A stretch of 64,000 nt of DNA from Psychrobacter maritimus (lineage in GTDB: Bacteria; Pseudomonadota; Gammaproteobacteria; Pseudomonadales; Moraxellaceae). Within the stretch, counting starts at the first letter, position 1, and each line of letters opens with the position of its first letter. Positions 1-8,811 of the stretch are shown here, in pieces. The notes below the pieces were generated by a model, which was not told the origin of the DNA, did no database searches, and saw nothing but the letters and a program-made list of their open reading frames with translations. The stretch is from positions 185,488-249,487 of the forward strand of contig NZ_CAJHAJ010000005.1 of assembly GCF_904846345.1 (NCBI RefSeq), given 5' to 3'. The translations under genes were made by a program, and so were the position numbers.

Positions 1-701
1 GTTGGGTTCCAATGCGGATTGGGCAAAATGCGCACATCAAAAACAAAATCTGCATCAATTGGGCTGCCGTATTTAAAGCCAAACGATAGCAGGTTAATCA
101 CTATTTGATTATCAACCCCAACATAATCACGCAAGCGCTCTTTTAACTGATGGATATTCAGCATAGTGGTATCGATTTTGACATCCGCATGCTTAAATAT
201 CGGCTGCAAAAGCTGAATCTCTCTTTCAATCGCTGCTGGCAGATTATAAGTGGTATTTTCTATGCCTTTAGTATCTTGCACCATCAGCGGATGAATGCGG
301 CGGGTAGCATTAAAGCGCGCCACCAAGGTTTCTTCTTGCGCCGTCACATATACCACGGTGACTGCCTCTTCGCCATATCTCTGCTTTAACGCATCATGTG
401 TTTCAGCAAAATTGGACAAATCCGCACGTGGCGTACGAATATCGACACCCAGCGCGATGCGTTTAATCCCACTATCACAGACCAGTTTTTGCGCCGCTTC
501 AGGAACCAATGACAAAGGTAAATTATCAATAGAATAATAGCCCAAATCTTCTAAGATATTAAGTACTGAAGTTTTACCTGAACCTGAGCGCCCTGATACT
601 ACCAAGATACTTAGTCTATCTTTATTTTCTACTTTCGCGTTTATAGGCTTTGCTAAATTGTCATTTGCCTGTGCTTGCTTGTCGTCCTTACTTGCACTCA
701 T
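1..701 (-). CDS. rapZ: RNase adapter protein RapZ (3' end cut off by the window)
   Basis: Nucleotide-binding protein of the RapZ/YvcJ family. In enterobacteria RapZ binds small RNAs and directs RNase E to GlmZ, controlling glucosamine-6-phosphate synthase. The P-loop GRSGSGKT lies about 38 residues from the start, followed by the family segments YYSIDNLP and GVDIRTPR. The last readable residues, DVRILPNPHWNPN, match the family's conserved C-terminal-domain motif, so roughly the last 50-60 residues are missing. The ATG at 699-701 has an AGGA about 9 bases upstream. A polar extension of roughly 25 residues precedes the first strand. It lies just upstream of panC on the same strand. The family call is secure; the sRNA role in this organism is inferred. 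Confidence 0.93.
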   Translation of the reverse strand, partial: MSASKDDKQAQANDNLAKPINAKVENKDRLSILVVSGRSGSGKTSVLNILEDLGYYSIDNLPLSLVPEAAQKLVCDSGIKRIALGVDIRTPRADLSNFAETHDALKQRYGEEAVTVVYVTAQEETLVARFNATRRIHPLMVQDTKGIENTTYNLPAAIEREIQLLQPIFKHADVKIDTTMLNIHQLKERLRDYVGVDNQIVINLLSFGFKYGSPIDADFVFDVRILPNPHWNP

Positions 702-744
702 GATCCGTCATCCTAATAATTGCGTCTGGCGAATTACTCTGTCA

Positions 745-1644
745 TCACGGCAGCTTGACCGTCACTAACTGATTGTCTAATAAACGTGCACGGCCCAACC
801 AAGCCGCAACCAAAATCACCAAATCCTGCTGATTCCCATTGAAAGTTGCAGATTCAGCATCTGTCTCTAAAGAATCGAGCTGAGCCGTTTTAACTTCTAA
901 ATAATCAATCTTAAAACCCGCCTCAGCGATGCGTGCCCGTGTCTCTGTTAATAAAGGCGCAAGCCCTTGTTTGAGATGCTGACCCTGCATTAACTGCTCA
1001 GCTAAGCGTAGCAATTCTTTATGCAGCACAGGAGCAACATTACGCTCAGCTTCAGTTAGATACTGATTGCGCGAAGATAATGCTAAACCATCAGCAGCAC
1101 GTACGATAGGCGCGCCGATTATTTCAATCGGATAACTTAAATCACGCACAATTTGCTGGATAATTGCCAATTGCTGATAGTCTTTTTGGCCAAATACGGC
1201 CACCTCAGGCTGGACAATATTAAAGAGCTTAGAGACAACGATACCGACACCATCAAAGTGATTGGGGCGCGATTGACCACATAGCTGGGTGGTAATTTCT
1301 CCCGCTCGGACTGACGTTGGTGGCGGTAATACTGGATACATCTCATCAATGCTTGGGGCAAATACATAATCAGCACCAACAGTAGCAAGCTTGGCGACAT
1401 CTGCATCTAAGGTGCGTGGATAGCTGTCAAAATCTTCACCGACGCCAAATTGGGTAGGATTGACAAAGATACTCACCACGACAATATCAGCATGCTGCTT
1501 GGCAAGCTTTACCAGCTCAAGATGACCGTCATGTAGATTGCCCATGGTTGGTACTAACGCAATACGCTGCTGGCTATCTTGCTGACCACGATAAGGGTTT
1601 AAGGCGGCGCGCAGGGTTGAGATATGATGATGAATAATTGGCAT
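745..1644 (-). CDS. panC: Pantothenate synthetase
   Basis: Cytoplasmic enzyme that condenses pantoate with beta-alanine using ATP, the last step of pantothenate (coenzyme A precursor) synthesis. The N-terminus carries the nucleotidyltransferase signature PTMGNLHDGHLELV, a variant of the family's PTMGALHxGH, with FVNPTQFG and YPRTLDAD after it. FGQKDYQQ and LALSSRNQYL in the middle are further family signatures. The length of 299 residues is slightly above the usual 280-290. It follows panB on the same strand after a 114-bp gap, so the two probably form a pantothenate operon. Confidence 0.96.
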   Translation of the reverse strand: MPIIHHHISTLRAALNPYRGQQDSQQRIALVPTMGNLHDGHLELVKLAKQHADIVVVSIFVNPTQFGVGEDFDSYPRTLDADVAKLATVGADYVFAPSIDEMYPVLPPPTSVRAGEITTQLCGQSRPNHFDGVGIVVSKLFNIVQPEVAVFGQKDYQQLAIIQQIVRDLSYPIEIIGAPIVRAADGLALSSRNQYLTEAERNVAPVLHKELLRLAEQLMQGQHLKQGLAPLLTETRARIAEAGFKIDYLEVKTAQLDSLETDAESATFNGNQQDLVILVAAWLGRARLLDNQLVTVKLP

Positions 1645-1758
1645 GGTAAATACTCTTATCCTGATAGCTTGTTCTACTGATAATCGTCAAAACACTAAAC
1701 TTAAAGTACTAAATTCAAAATACTAAGCACCAAATTCAAAGTTTTAAATTAAAGACCA

Positions 1759-2559
1759 CTAGCTAAATTGGTGCTGCTCAGTCGGAAAACTGCCATCGCG
1801 TACCGCTTGTTGATACAAGGCAAATGCGCCTTCAATACTACGCTCGCTATTACGCTCATCGGTTAAAAAGTCATGAACAAAGCGCGGCACACGACCGTGC
1901 ACCATACCAAGCATGTCATGCATGACTAAGACTTGACCATCAGTATCGGCACCAGCGCCAATACCAATTACCGGCACGGCAACCGCTTGAGTCACAGCTT
2001 TTGCAAGTTCAGCAGGTACGCATTCTAGTACCAAAAGTGCCGCACCGGCAGCAACCACCGCTTTGGCATCAGCAAGCAGCTTATCCGCCGCTGCATCACC
2101 GCGCCCTTGGATTTTATAACCGCCAAAGACATTAACCGATTGTGGGGTTAAGCCAAGATGTACGCAAGTGGGCGTACCTGCTTGTGCTAATGTCGTGACT
2201 AAATCACAAAGCTCACTACCGCCTTCAATCTTAATCACATGCGCACCCGCCTGCATCAGTTTTCGGCTATTGGCAACCGCTTCTGGGAGCGTCACATAAC
2301 TCATAAACGGCAAGTCGGCTAAAATCAGCGCATGCTTATTACTACGAGCAATATTGGCCGTATGATAAGCCATATCATCGACGCTGACCGGTAAGGTTGA
2401 ATCATGACCTTGCACCACCATGCCCAGACTATCACCAATCAATATCGTATCGATTTGTGCTTTATCCATCATGCGCGCAAACATCGCGTCATAGCAGGTC
2501 AGACAGGTAAATTTGGTGCCGTCTTTTTTAAATTTATTTAAAGTCGATAACGTCGTCAT
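1759..2559 (-). CDS. panB: 3-methyl-2-oxobutanoate hydroxymethyltransferase
   Basis: Transfers a hydroxymethyl group from 5,10-methylene-tetrahydrofolate to alpha-ketoisovalerate to make ketopantoate, the first committed step to pantothenate. Family signatures include [16 protein letters not shown] near the N-terminus, [20 protein letters not shown] with the metal-binding region, and [20 protein letters not shown] toward the C-terminus. The frame stays open upstream to 2598, but the ATG at 2557-2559 is preferred. It has a GAGG 6-7 bases upstream and gives 266 residues, the usual family length. It lies upstream of panC and downstream of folK on the same strand. Confidence 0.96.
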   Translation of the reverse strand: MTTLSTLNKFKKDGTKFTCLTCYDAMFARMMDKAQIDTILIGDSLGMVVQGHDSTLPVSVDDMAYHTANIARSNKHALILADLPFMSYVTLPEAVANSRKLMQAGAHVIKIEGGSELCDLVTTLAQAGTPTCVHLGLTPQSVNVFGGYKIQGRGDAAADKLLADAKAVVAAGAALLVLECVPAELAKAVTQAVAVPVIGIGAGADTDGQVLVMHDMLGMVHGRVPRFVHDFLTDERNSERSIEGAFALYQQAVRDGSFPTEQHQFS

Positions 2560-2662
2560 ATCATCCTCAATGCTTTCAATCATCAATACGTTTAACAATC
2601 AATGACTGGAAATGCTGCTAAATGCCAATTTTCTGCTACTTTTTAGTAGTTAATAAGTCTAT

Positions 2663-3226
2663 TTAACGATTAATGCATCCATCATCTGATAGCAACTTTA
2701 ACCCTGTCCAATCGTTACTCAGCGGATAATCCGTGATTGGCTTGCCTGCAATAATCAACTCTGCTGCTAACTCTCGTAGCGGTATCAAAACAAAATTACG
2801 TTCAGGCAAGCCAGCATGCGGTATGGTTAATTGCGGCTCTGCTATTTGCGCGTCACCATATAATAAAATATCGACATCAAGGCTACGCTCGCCCCAACGG
2901 CGCAGACGGGCGCGTTTGGCTTGTTGCTCTAGCGTTTGGCAAAAAGCAAGCAGCTCAAACGCAGTCAAAGTGGTCTCAAAACCTGCGACCGCATTGATGA
3001 AATCAGGTTGGTCTTGCGGTCCCATCGGTGCTGAAGCATAGATTGAAGACACCCGTACCGCGCGTATCTGCTCGTGCTTTTGCATAGTGGCAACGGCTTG
3101 CTGCAGATGCTCGACAGGTGAACCTAACTCATTTGTCAGATTACTACCTAAGCCCACATAGCAGGTAACCCAAGTTACATCGCCATGGCTCTCATTGTCA
3201 TCGTTAGCATCAAAGTGCGTGTTCAT
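2663..3226 (-). CDS. folK: 2-amino-4-hydroxy-6-hydroxymethyldihydropteridine pyrophosphokinase
   Basis: Transfers pyrophosphate from ATP to 6-hydroxymethyl-7,8-dihydropterin in folate synthesis. The start YVGLGSNLTN, the loop SSIYASAPMGPQDQPDFINAV and the signature RWGERSLDVDILLYG followed by PHAGLPERNFVLIPL are diagnostic of HPPK. The frame extends three codons upstream to a GTG, but the ATG at 3224-3226 is taken as the start. About 20 acidic and polar residues precede the first strand. It sits between pcnB (25-35 bp upstream) and panB, an arrangement common in gammaproteobacteria. PanB consumes a folate cofactor, which gives the neighbourhood a loose metabolic logic. Confidence 0.95.
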   Translation of the reverse strand: MNTHFDANDDNESHGDVTWVTCYVGLGSNLTNELGSPVEHLQQAVATMQKHEQIRAVRVSSIYASAPMGPQDQPDFINAVAGFETTLTAFELLAFCQTLEQQAKRARLRRWGERSLDVDILLYGDAQIAEPQLTIPHAGLPERNFVLIPLRELAAELIIAGKPITDYPLSNDWTGLKLLSDDGCINR

Positions 3227-3260
3227 AGTTATCACTTTACTCTATTGTCCGCTCATAAGC

Positions 3261-5573
3261 TTAAACGTTATTAACGCTTGGCTGACGGCGGCGACGCTTC
3301 GATGGTACAGGGCCTTTTTGCTCATTCATTTTACTAGCAGCTGTTTGATGCTTAGCTGACTGACTTTGACTGGTCTGGCGCTTAGTATCTTGACTGGTTT
3401 TAGTAGGTTTTGCTGCTGAAGCTTTGGTTGCCTTCTTAGCCTTACTTTCAACGTCACTAGTTTCAGTTTTACTAACAGCTTCAGTCGCTAGCTTCGGCGC
3501 TTTTTTTGCGTATCTCGCCGATTTCTGCGCTTTGTTATCGACTGCTTTAGCCTCTACTACACTATTGCTATCAGCTGAGCTATTTCCATTGTCATTTTCT
3601 ACAACAGTAGGCTGACGACGGCGACGCTTATGCGGTATCGGCTCGTTATTCATACTGACAAGCGCCGGTGTTCTGGCTACCGTGCGCGTAGCATACTCTG
3701 TCGTATGCGCTTTAGTAGAAGCTGAGTCAGTACTAACATTGACATCAGCTTGCTTTAGTTTTGCATGATGCTTTGCTTCTTGATTGCCAGACTGCTCTTT
3801 AGGCGCTGCGTTGTCAGTAACGGTGTTTTTTTCTACAAACGCTTGGCTAGCCGGTTTAGATTTAGAAGGCGACTTAGATGACGATTGCGACTGTGCATCA
3901 CTTGGCAATTGCTTGCGTAATGGCGGTACAACCTTCTCGTGCTCTATGACAAACAACGGTGCAGGCTTGGCATTGTGGCGTTTAGTTGCCGCTTGATGAC
4001 CTATGTTAGCAAGTGATAACTGCTGCAATTGGGCAAGCTCATTATTATCTTGTGTCGCTTGCTGCTTATCATAGCTATTATTACGACCATTCTCATTACG
4101 ACCGACATTGCTGCTACTATTACTGACACTGTTATTAGCATGCTGAGCCGACTGACTGGCAGCGCGGCGGCGGCGTGATGGCACGTTTGAGGCATCATTA
4201 ACCACTTGCTTGCTATGACCATTGCCGCTTACTTTATCTTGCTGATCGTTTTCTATGTGATTCACCTTGCCATTATCGTTCGAGGTTTGCTGTTTTTGAC
4301 GATTACGTCCGCGACCGCGCTGCGCTTGCTTATAAGCACCGCGACGAATATTTTCATCAAAGTCATCAATCGCTTGTTGCTGCTGCTGTTCGGTCAAGGT
4401 TTGATAGTTGTGCCACCACTCGCCCATACCATTGGTCGATTCTGATAGCGGATGTTCGGCATCGCCGCACTGCTCACGCAATAACAAGAAATCAAAACCG
4501 GCGCGGAAACGTGGGTGCTCAGACAGCTGGACAATTTGTTTACTACGTGGGGCGGCCAATTTTGGCTGCAATATCCAGATATCACGAATAAACTGTTCAG
4601 CGAATTTTGGAATGGCGGTTTTGATACGCTGACGGTCGATGACTTTGCCCGCTGCATGCATTTGTGCATCGGCAAAAGGCATATTGCGCTTTTTGGCTTT
4701 TTCTAATTGATGTAGATAGTTTTCCCACAGCAACGCGGCATAAAAGAAGGCAGGGTTAATGCTTTTGCCAGCGCCGATACGTTTGTCGGTATTAATAGCG
4801 ACTTGCTTAACTAAAGCACTTGGCTCAGCAGGTGGGTAAATGATTAAACTATCAATCGCGCCAGACTCAAACAATAACGGCAATAATGGCACTAAATAGC
4901 CACCAGTAAACATCTTTTGCGTTTCATCATATAGACGATGCGGAGAGATTTGCTCAAGTAGCGCCCAATTACCATCATGGAACTGTGCGGCCAATTCGCT
5001 ATCAAAATCAAAGCCCAACTTGGCTTTAAAACGTAAGGCGCGCAGCAATCTGACCGGATCTTCTTCGATACGAGTCGGCGCATTACCTAACAGGCGAATA
5101 ATTTTATTATCAATATCTTCAAGTGCACCGCAAAAATCATGCACCACGCCTTTAAGCGGTTGATAATAAAGGGCATTGATAGAAAAGTCGCGACGGGCAA
5201 AGTCTTGTTTGATATCGCCCCAGACATTGTCGCGCAGAATCATACCATCTTGATTGGTATTTGAATCATTAAGCGGTGGTCCACGGAAAGTAGCCACTTC
5301 GATAAGCTCGCGCCCAGAGTAGACATGCGCCAATTGAAAACGGCGACCGATAATACGGCAGCGCTTGCCAAAGACGTCTTTAATCTCATGGGGCTTAGCA
5401 TCAGTGACCGCATCGAAGTCTTTTGGACGCAGGCCTAGCAAGGTGTCGCGCACGCCGCCACCGACGATATAGGCATCAAACCCAGCTCGGGTTAGGGTTG
5501 CAATCACTTCGGTAATGGAATTTGGTAATTCAGATTTATTCAGTTCTAACTGCTTGGCGGCACGCTCGGCCAT
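3261..5573 (-). CDS. pcnB: Poly(A) polymerase I with a ~355-residue basic low-complexity tail
   Basis: Adds poly(A) tails to RNA 3' ends, marking them for decay. The nucleotidyltransferase head has YIVGGGVRDTLLG (residues 35-47), the metal-binding DFD at 52-54, RRDFSINAL at 127-135 and the RNA-binding EEDPVRLLRALRFKAKLGF near 170-188. The enzyme core ends near residue 415, matching E. coli PcnB. What follows is unusual: about 355 residues rich in N, Q, S, K, T and A, containing three arginine boxes, VPSRRRR (464-470), IPHKRRRRQP (646-655) and VPSKRRRRQP (756-765). The tail resembles the disordered arm of an RNA-binding protein, but that role is inferred. The ATG at 5571-5573 has GGAG about 8 bases upstream. 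It is followed closely by folK. Confidence 0.93.
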   Translation of the reverse strand: MAERAAKQLELNKSELPNSITEVIATLTRAGFDAYIVGGGVRDTLLGLRPKDFDAVTDAKPHEIKDVFGKRCRIIGRRFQLAHVYSGRELIEVATFRGPPLNDSNTNQDGMILRDNVWGDIKQDFARRDFSINALYYQPLKGVVHDFCGALEDIDNKIIRLLGNAPTRIEEDPVRLLRALRFKAKLGFDFDSELAAQFHDGNWALLEQISPHRLYDETQKMFTGGYLVPLLPLLFESGAIDSLIIYPPAEPSALVKQVAINTDKRIGAGKSINPAFFYAALLWENYLHQLEKAKKRNMPFADAQMHAAGKVIDRQRIKTAIPKFAEQFIRDIWILQPKLAAPRSKQIVQLSEHPRFRAGFDFLLLREQCGDAEHPLSESTNGMGEWWHNYQTLTEQQQQQAIDDFDENIRRGAYKQAQRGRGRNRQKQQTSNDNGKVNHIENDQQDKVSGNGHSKQVVNDASNVPSRRRRAASQSAQHANNSVSNSSSNVGRNENGRNNSYDKQQATQDNNELAQLQQLSLANIGHQAATKRHNAKPAPLFVIEHEKVVPPLRKQLPSDAQSQSSSKSPSKSKPASQAFVEKNTVTDNAAPKEQSGNQEAKHHAKLKQADVNVSTDSASTKAHTTEYATRTVARTPALVSMNNEPIPHKRRRRQPTVVENDNGNSSADSNSVVEAKAVDNKAQKSARYAKKAPKLATEAVSKTETSDVESKAKKATKASAAKPTKTSQDTKRQTSQSQSAKHQTAASKMNEQKGPVPSKRRRRQPSVNNV

Positions 5574-5750
5574 GCATCTACTCCTCGCCTTTATTCTTAA
5601 CCACCCCTGACGAACACAGCGTCTATCAGGCGGATGTACCTGCTAGTTTAACAAATTTTGGCCATGGTGGGTGTGTTATGACATTTACTTACATGCTATT
5701 TTGTCAATATTGGGGTTAATTAATACAAAATATCCTGATTAATACCGTGA

Positions 5751-6167
5751 TTAATCCTGCACGCTTAAACGTCTGCGATTCTTCTCAACGGTTTTTGCAC
5801 CGATGCCTTTTACCTTGGTTAATTCATCAACGCTCTTAAAGCCGCCAAACATCTCACGATATAAAATAATCGCCTGCGCTTTACTGCTGCCAACACCGTC
5901 TAATGCCACCAGCTCGGCTTCGGTCGCTCGATTGATATTAATACTGGTCTGCGTACGCGCTTGGCTTTGCGCTGCTTCTTGCGTTAAGAGATAATTATAA
6001 GCACTTTGGGGGTTATCAAAACAAGGCGCGGCAAAGACAGGATGAGATAGCATAGCCATGATAGAAACTATGCCTACTAAAAAAATGGCTGCATTTTTAA
6101 ATAGATTAGCATGCTGCCATTTGATAAACGAGTATTTAGTAAACAAGCTTTTATTAGTCGCGTTCAT
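5751..6167 (-). CDS. ComEA-like helix-hairpin-helix DNA-binding protein (exported)
   Basis: A hydrophobic segment (AAIFLVGIVSIMAMLS) followed by VFA-APC looks like a signal peptide or N-terminal anchor. The C-terminal 65 residues form a tandem helix-hairpin-helix of the ComEA type: NINRATEAELVALDGVGSSK, then SVDELTKVKGIGAKTVEKNR. ComEA proteins bind incoming double-stranded DNA in the periplasm during natural transformation. The ATG at 6165-6167 lies inside the last codons of mazG (14-bp overlap), implying translational coupling. An in-frame start at 6203 would put 12 charged residues ahead of the signal sequence and is less likely. Length from 6167 is 138 residues. The fold is secure; a competence role is inferred. 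Confidence 0.85.
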   Translation of the reverse strand: MNATNKSLFTKYSFIKWQHANLFKNAAIFLVGIVSIMAMLSHPVFAAPCFDNPQSAYNYLLTQEAAQSQARTQTSININRATEAELVALDGVGSSKAQAIILYREMFGGFKSVDELTKVKGIGAKTVEKNRRRLSVQD

Positions 6168-7017
6168 GCTGTTTCGCCGCTTCCCATAACGCATCCATCT
6201 CATTAATATCGCTATCTTCTAAACGCTTGCCAGCGGCAGCTAACTGGTCTTCAATATAGCCAAAACGCGATTTAAATTTATGCACACAGGTTAAAGTTGC
6301 AGTTTCAGCGTCGAGGTTTAGTTTACGCGCCACATTGACCAGCGCAAACATGCAATCGCCAAGCTCCTTTTCAATCTCTCTGATATTGGTTTTGATTTCA
6401 ACTTGGAGCTTATCTAAAATCTCGGCCTTTAGCTCGGCAATTTCTTCATCGAGTTTATCAAATGCGCCGCTGACGCCTTCCCAATCAAAACCCAGTTTTG
6501 ACGCCTGTTTTTGTACATCCTGCGCCTGCATCAGCGCACTACCTGCTTTGGTATTGTCCAAACGACGCTGTGGTTTACCACGTGCAGCGCGCACTTGTTG
6601 CTCCTCCGCCTTAATCTCATCCCAACGTTCTTTTACCGCGGCTTCATCTTGTAGCGTTTCTGCTTCAAACACATGCGGATGCCGGCGAATCAGCTTTTCT
6701 TGCAAAGTGGTAATCACATCACTCATATCAAAGCGCCCTTGTTCAGCGTACATCTGACAATGAAACACCACTTGCAATAATACATCACCAAGCTCACCTT
6801 TGATGTCTTCATCATCATCACTTTGTACCGCCTCGCCAAGCTCATAGGCTTCTTCAATCGCATAAGGAATGAGACTATGGTTGCTTTGTTTTTTATCCCA
6901 CGGACAATCTGCTCGCAGCCGTGCCATTAAGGACAACAAATCCGCCAACTCGCCACTTGCTTCTGGCGTTCCTTGTACCGGTGTAGGCGCTGTTATTTTA
7001 TTTTCTAAGCTATTCAT
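6154..7017 (-). CDS. mazG: Nucleoside triphosphate pyrophosphohydrolase MazG
   Basis: Hydrolyses (d)NTPs to NMP and pyrophosphate; in E. coli it also lowers ppGpp during stress. Two MazG domains are visible. The first has CPWDKKQSNHSLIPYAIEEAYELGEAV and GELGDVLLQVVFHCQMY; the second has EIAELKAEI and ELGDCMFALVNVARKL. These carry the EExxE plus later acidic helix pattern that binds magnesium. An ATG at 7015-7017 is preferred over an in-frame GTG at 7026. The end overlaps the ComEA-like gene. It is divergent from the phosphomannomutase gene, with about 155 bp between them. Confidence 0.94.
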   Translation of the reverse strand: MNSLENKITAPTPVQGTPEASGELADLLSLMARLRADCPWDKKQSNHSLIPYAIEEAYELGEAVQSDDDEDIKGELGDVLLQVVFHCQMYAEQGRFDMSDVITTLQEKLIRRHPHVFEAETLQDEAAVKERWDEIKAEEQQVRAARGKPQRRLDNTKAGSALMQAQDVQKQASKLGFDWEGVSGAFDKLDEEIAELKAEILDKLQVEIKTNIREIEKELGDCMFALVNVARKLNLDAETATLTCVHKFKSRFGYIEDQLAAAGKRLEDSDINEMDALWEAAKQHERD

Positions 7018-7172
7018 AAAAAACACTCTTATATTTTTATTGGTTATTCAATAGAACCCTATTAAGTTTATAACGATTTTGTCGTTAGTGTAGCATTGAA
7101 CACTGATTAGCTTATAATTGGGTAACCTACTTAATTATCATCTCACTGCTTAAACGCAAGGATTTTATCGTT

Positions 7173-8666
7173 ATGCCCACATCCGATACGAATAATGCCA
7201 GCTATGCGACTCAAACCCAGTTCGCACCGATTAAAATTGATTCATTTAAAGCTTACGATATCCGCGGCGAGCTTGGTGTCAATCTCGATGAAGCTATCGC
7301 CTACCGTATCGGCCGTGCCTTTGCGCAAATTTTATTCGAGCGTTATAACAGTGCCGATAATGATGCTACCGCTGAACTGAAAAACTTAAAACCAGCTATC
7401 GTTATCGGTAGCGATATCCGCCATTCAAGTGAGCAGTTAAAACAATCAACAATCAAAGGTATGCTAGATGCTGGCGTCGATGTAATTGATTTGGGAATGA
7501 CAGGTACAGAAGAGGTCTACTTTGCCACCAGCTACTATCAAGCGTTGGGCGGTATCGAAGTCACTGCCAGTCATAATCCGATTAACTATAATGGCTTAAA
7601 ATTGGTCAAAGAGCACTCAAAACCGATTAGCGCCGATGATGGTTTGGCAGAGATTCAAGCATTGGCAGAATCGGGGCAATTTACCACTGCTAACACCTTA
7701 GGCAACCTACAATTATTGACGGATAAAAGCGCCTATATCAATCATGTCATGACTTTCATCGATACTGATAAATTAAAACCACTTAAGCTGGTTATAAATT
7801 CAGGCAATGGCAGCGCCGGTCCCGTGGTTGATTTATTAATCGAAAAGTTAGCACAAGCTGGCGCACCGATTGAAGTGATTAAATTGCATCATGCCCCTGA
7901 CGGCAGTTTTCCTAATGGCATCCCCAATCCGATGATTTTGGCTAATAGAGCCGCCACCCAGCAAGCGGTGTTAGAAAATAAAGCCGACCTTGGGATTGCC
8001 TTTGATGGCGATTTTGACCGCTGCTTTTTATTCGATGAATACGGCGAATTTATCGATGGTAGCTATGTCGTTGGGATGCTGGCGCAAGCATTTTTAAATA
8101 AGTATGCAGGCGAGTCGATTGTTTATGATCCACGGGTAATTTATAACACCGAAGCCGTCATCCATGAGCATAATGGTAAGGCGGTTATTAGTAAATCTGG
8201 GCACTCATTTATCAAGCAGGTGATGCGTGATTCTGGCGCGGTTTATGGTGGCGAGATGTCCGCGCATCATTATTTCCGCGATTTTTTCTACTGCGATAGC
8301 GGTATGATTCCTTGGCTGCTGACCATTGAGCTATTATCGATTACCGGTAAAACCTTGTCAGAATTGGTCAGCGGTTATATTGCAGCCTATCCAAGCTCAG
8401 GTGAGCTGAACTTTCATCTGACCACGTATGATGCGCAGACGATTATTAAGGCAATTGAAGATAAGTTTAGTACCGAAAAGCCAACTAAATCGATGCTCGA
8501 TGGTTTGAGTTTAAACTTTGGCGAATGGCGTTTTAACTTACGCGCCTCAAATACTGAACCATTAATTCGGTTAAATATTGAAAGTCGCGGTGATGAAGAT
8601 TTACTACGGACCAAAACCCAAGCCATTCAACAATGGCTTGCCAGTAAAGGTGCGGTACCTGCTTAA
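7173..8666 (+). CDS. algC: Phosphomannomutase/phosphoglucomutase
   Basis: Alpha-D-phosphohexomutase that moves phosphate between C1 and C6 of glucose or mannose, feeding UDP-glucose and GDP-mannose synthesis. Domain 1 holds FKAYDIRGELG and the phosphoserine loop TASHNPINYNG. Domain 2 has the metal loop GIAFDGDFDRC (DGDFDR), domain 3 has the sugar loop GGEMSAHHYFRDF, and domain 4 has the phosphate loop RASNTEPLIRLNIES. The length of 497 residues is slightly longer than the AlgC/PMM-PGM family (about 460) because of a short N-terminal stretch and a small insertion. It converges with the ugd-like, pgi, galU, galE group and shares a terminator with it. The same genes close the Acinetobacter capsule locus, so a role in surface polysaccharide is likely. 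Confidence 0.94.
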   Translation: MPTSDTNNASYATQTQFAPIKIDSFKAYDIRGELGVNLDEAIAYRIGRAFAQILFERYNSADNDATAELKNLKPAIVIGSDIRHSSEQLKQSTIKGMLDAGVDVIDLGMTGTEEVYFATSYYQALGGIEVTASHNPINYNGLKLVKEHSKPISADDGLAEIQALAESGQFTTANTLGNLQLLTDKSAYINHVMTFIDTDKLKPLKLVINSGNGSAGPVVDLLIEKLAQAGAPIEVIKLHHAPDGSFPNGIPNPMILANRAATQQAVLENKADLGIAFDGDFDRCFLFDEYGEFIDGSYVVGMLAQAFLNKYAGESIVYDPRVIYNTEAVIHEHNGKAVISKSGHSFIKQVMRDSGAVYGGEMSAHHYFRDFFYCDSGMIPWLLTIELLSITGKTLSELVSGYIAAYPSSGELNFHLTTYDAQTIIKAIEDKFSTEKPTKSMLDGLSLNFGEWRFNLRASNTEPLIRLNIESRGDEDLLRTKTQAIQQWLASKGAVPA

Positions 8667-8710
8667 ATAGCTGCTGTGCTGAATAAAGACATTCTAAACT
8701 TATAAAAATA

Positions 8711-8752
8711 AAAAAAGCGCCGATTAATATAAAAATTAACCGGCGCTTTTAT
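8711..8752. terminator. Bidirectional intrinsic terminator between algC and the ugd-like gene
   Basis: The inverted repeat AAAAGCGCCG...CGGCGCTTTT extends inward through ATTAAT/ATTAA, with A-runs on the left and T-runs on the right. It can act for both converging transcripts. Confidence 0.85.
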
Positions 8753-8811
8753 TTAGCTTTAGTCTAATAGCTATTTGTCTACTGAGCTTATTTTATACCT
8801 GATAGAAACCC

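Noticed and set aside
1645..1758. ACTAAATTCAAA-type direct repeats between panC and panB
   Set aside because: Short, imperfect and AT-rich; no structure or motif beyond simple composition.
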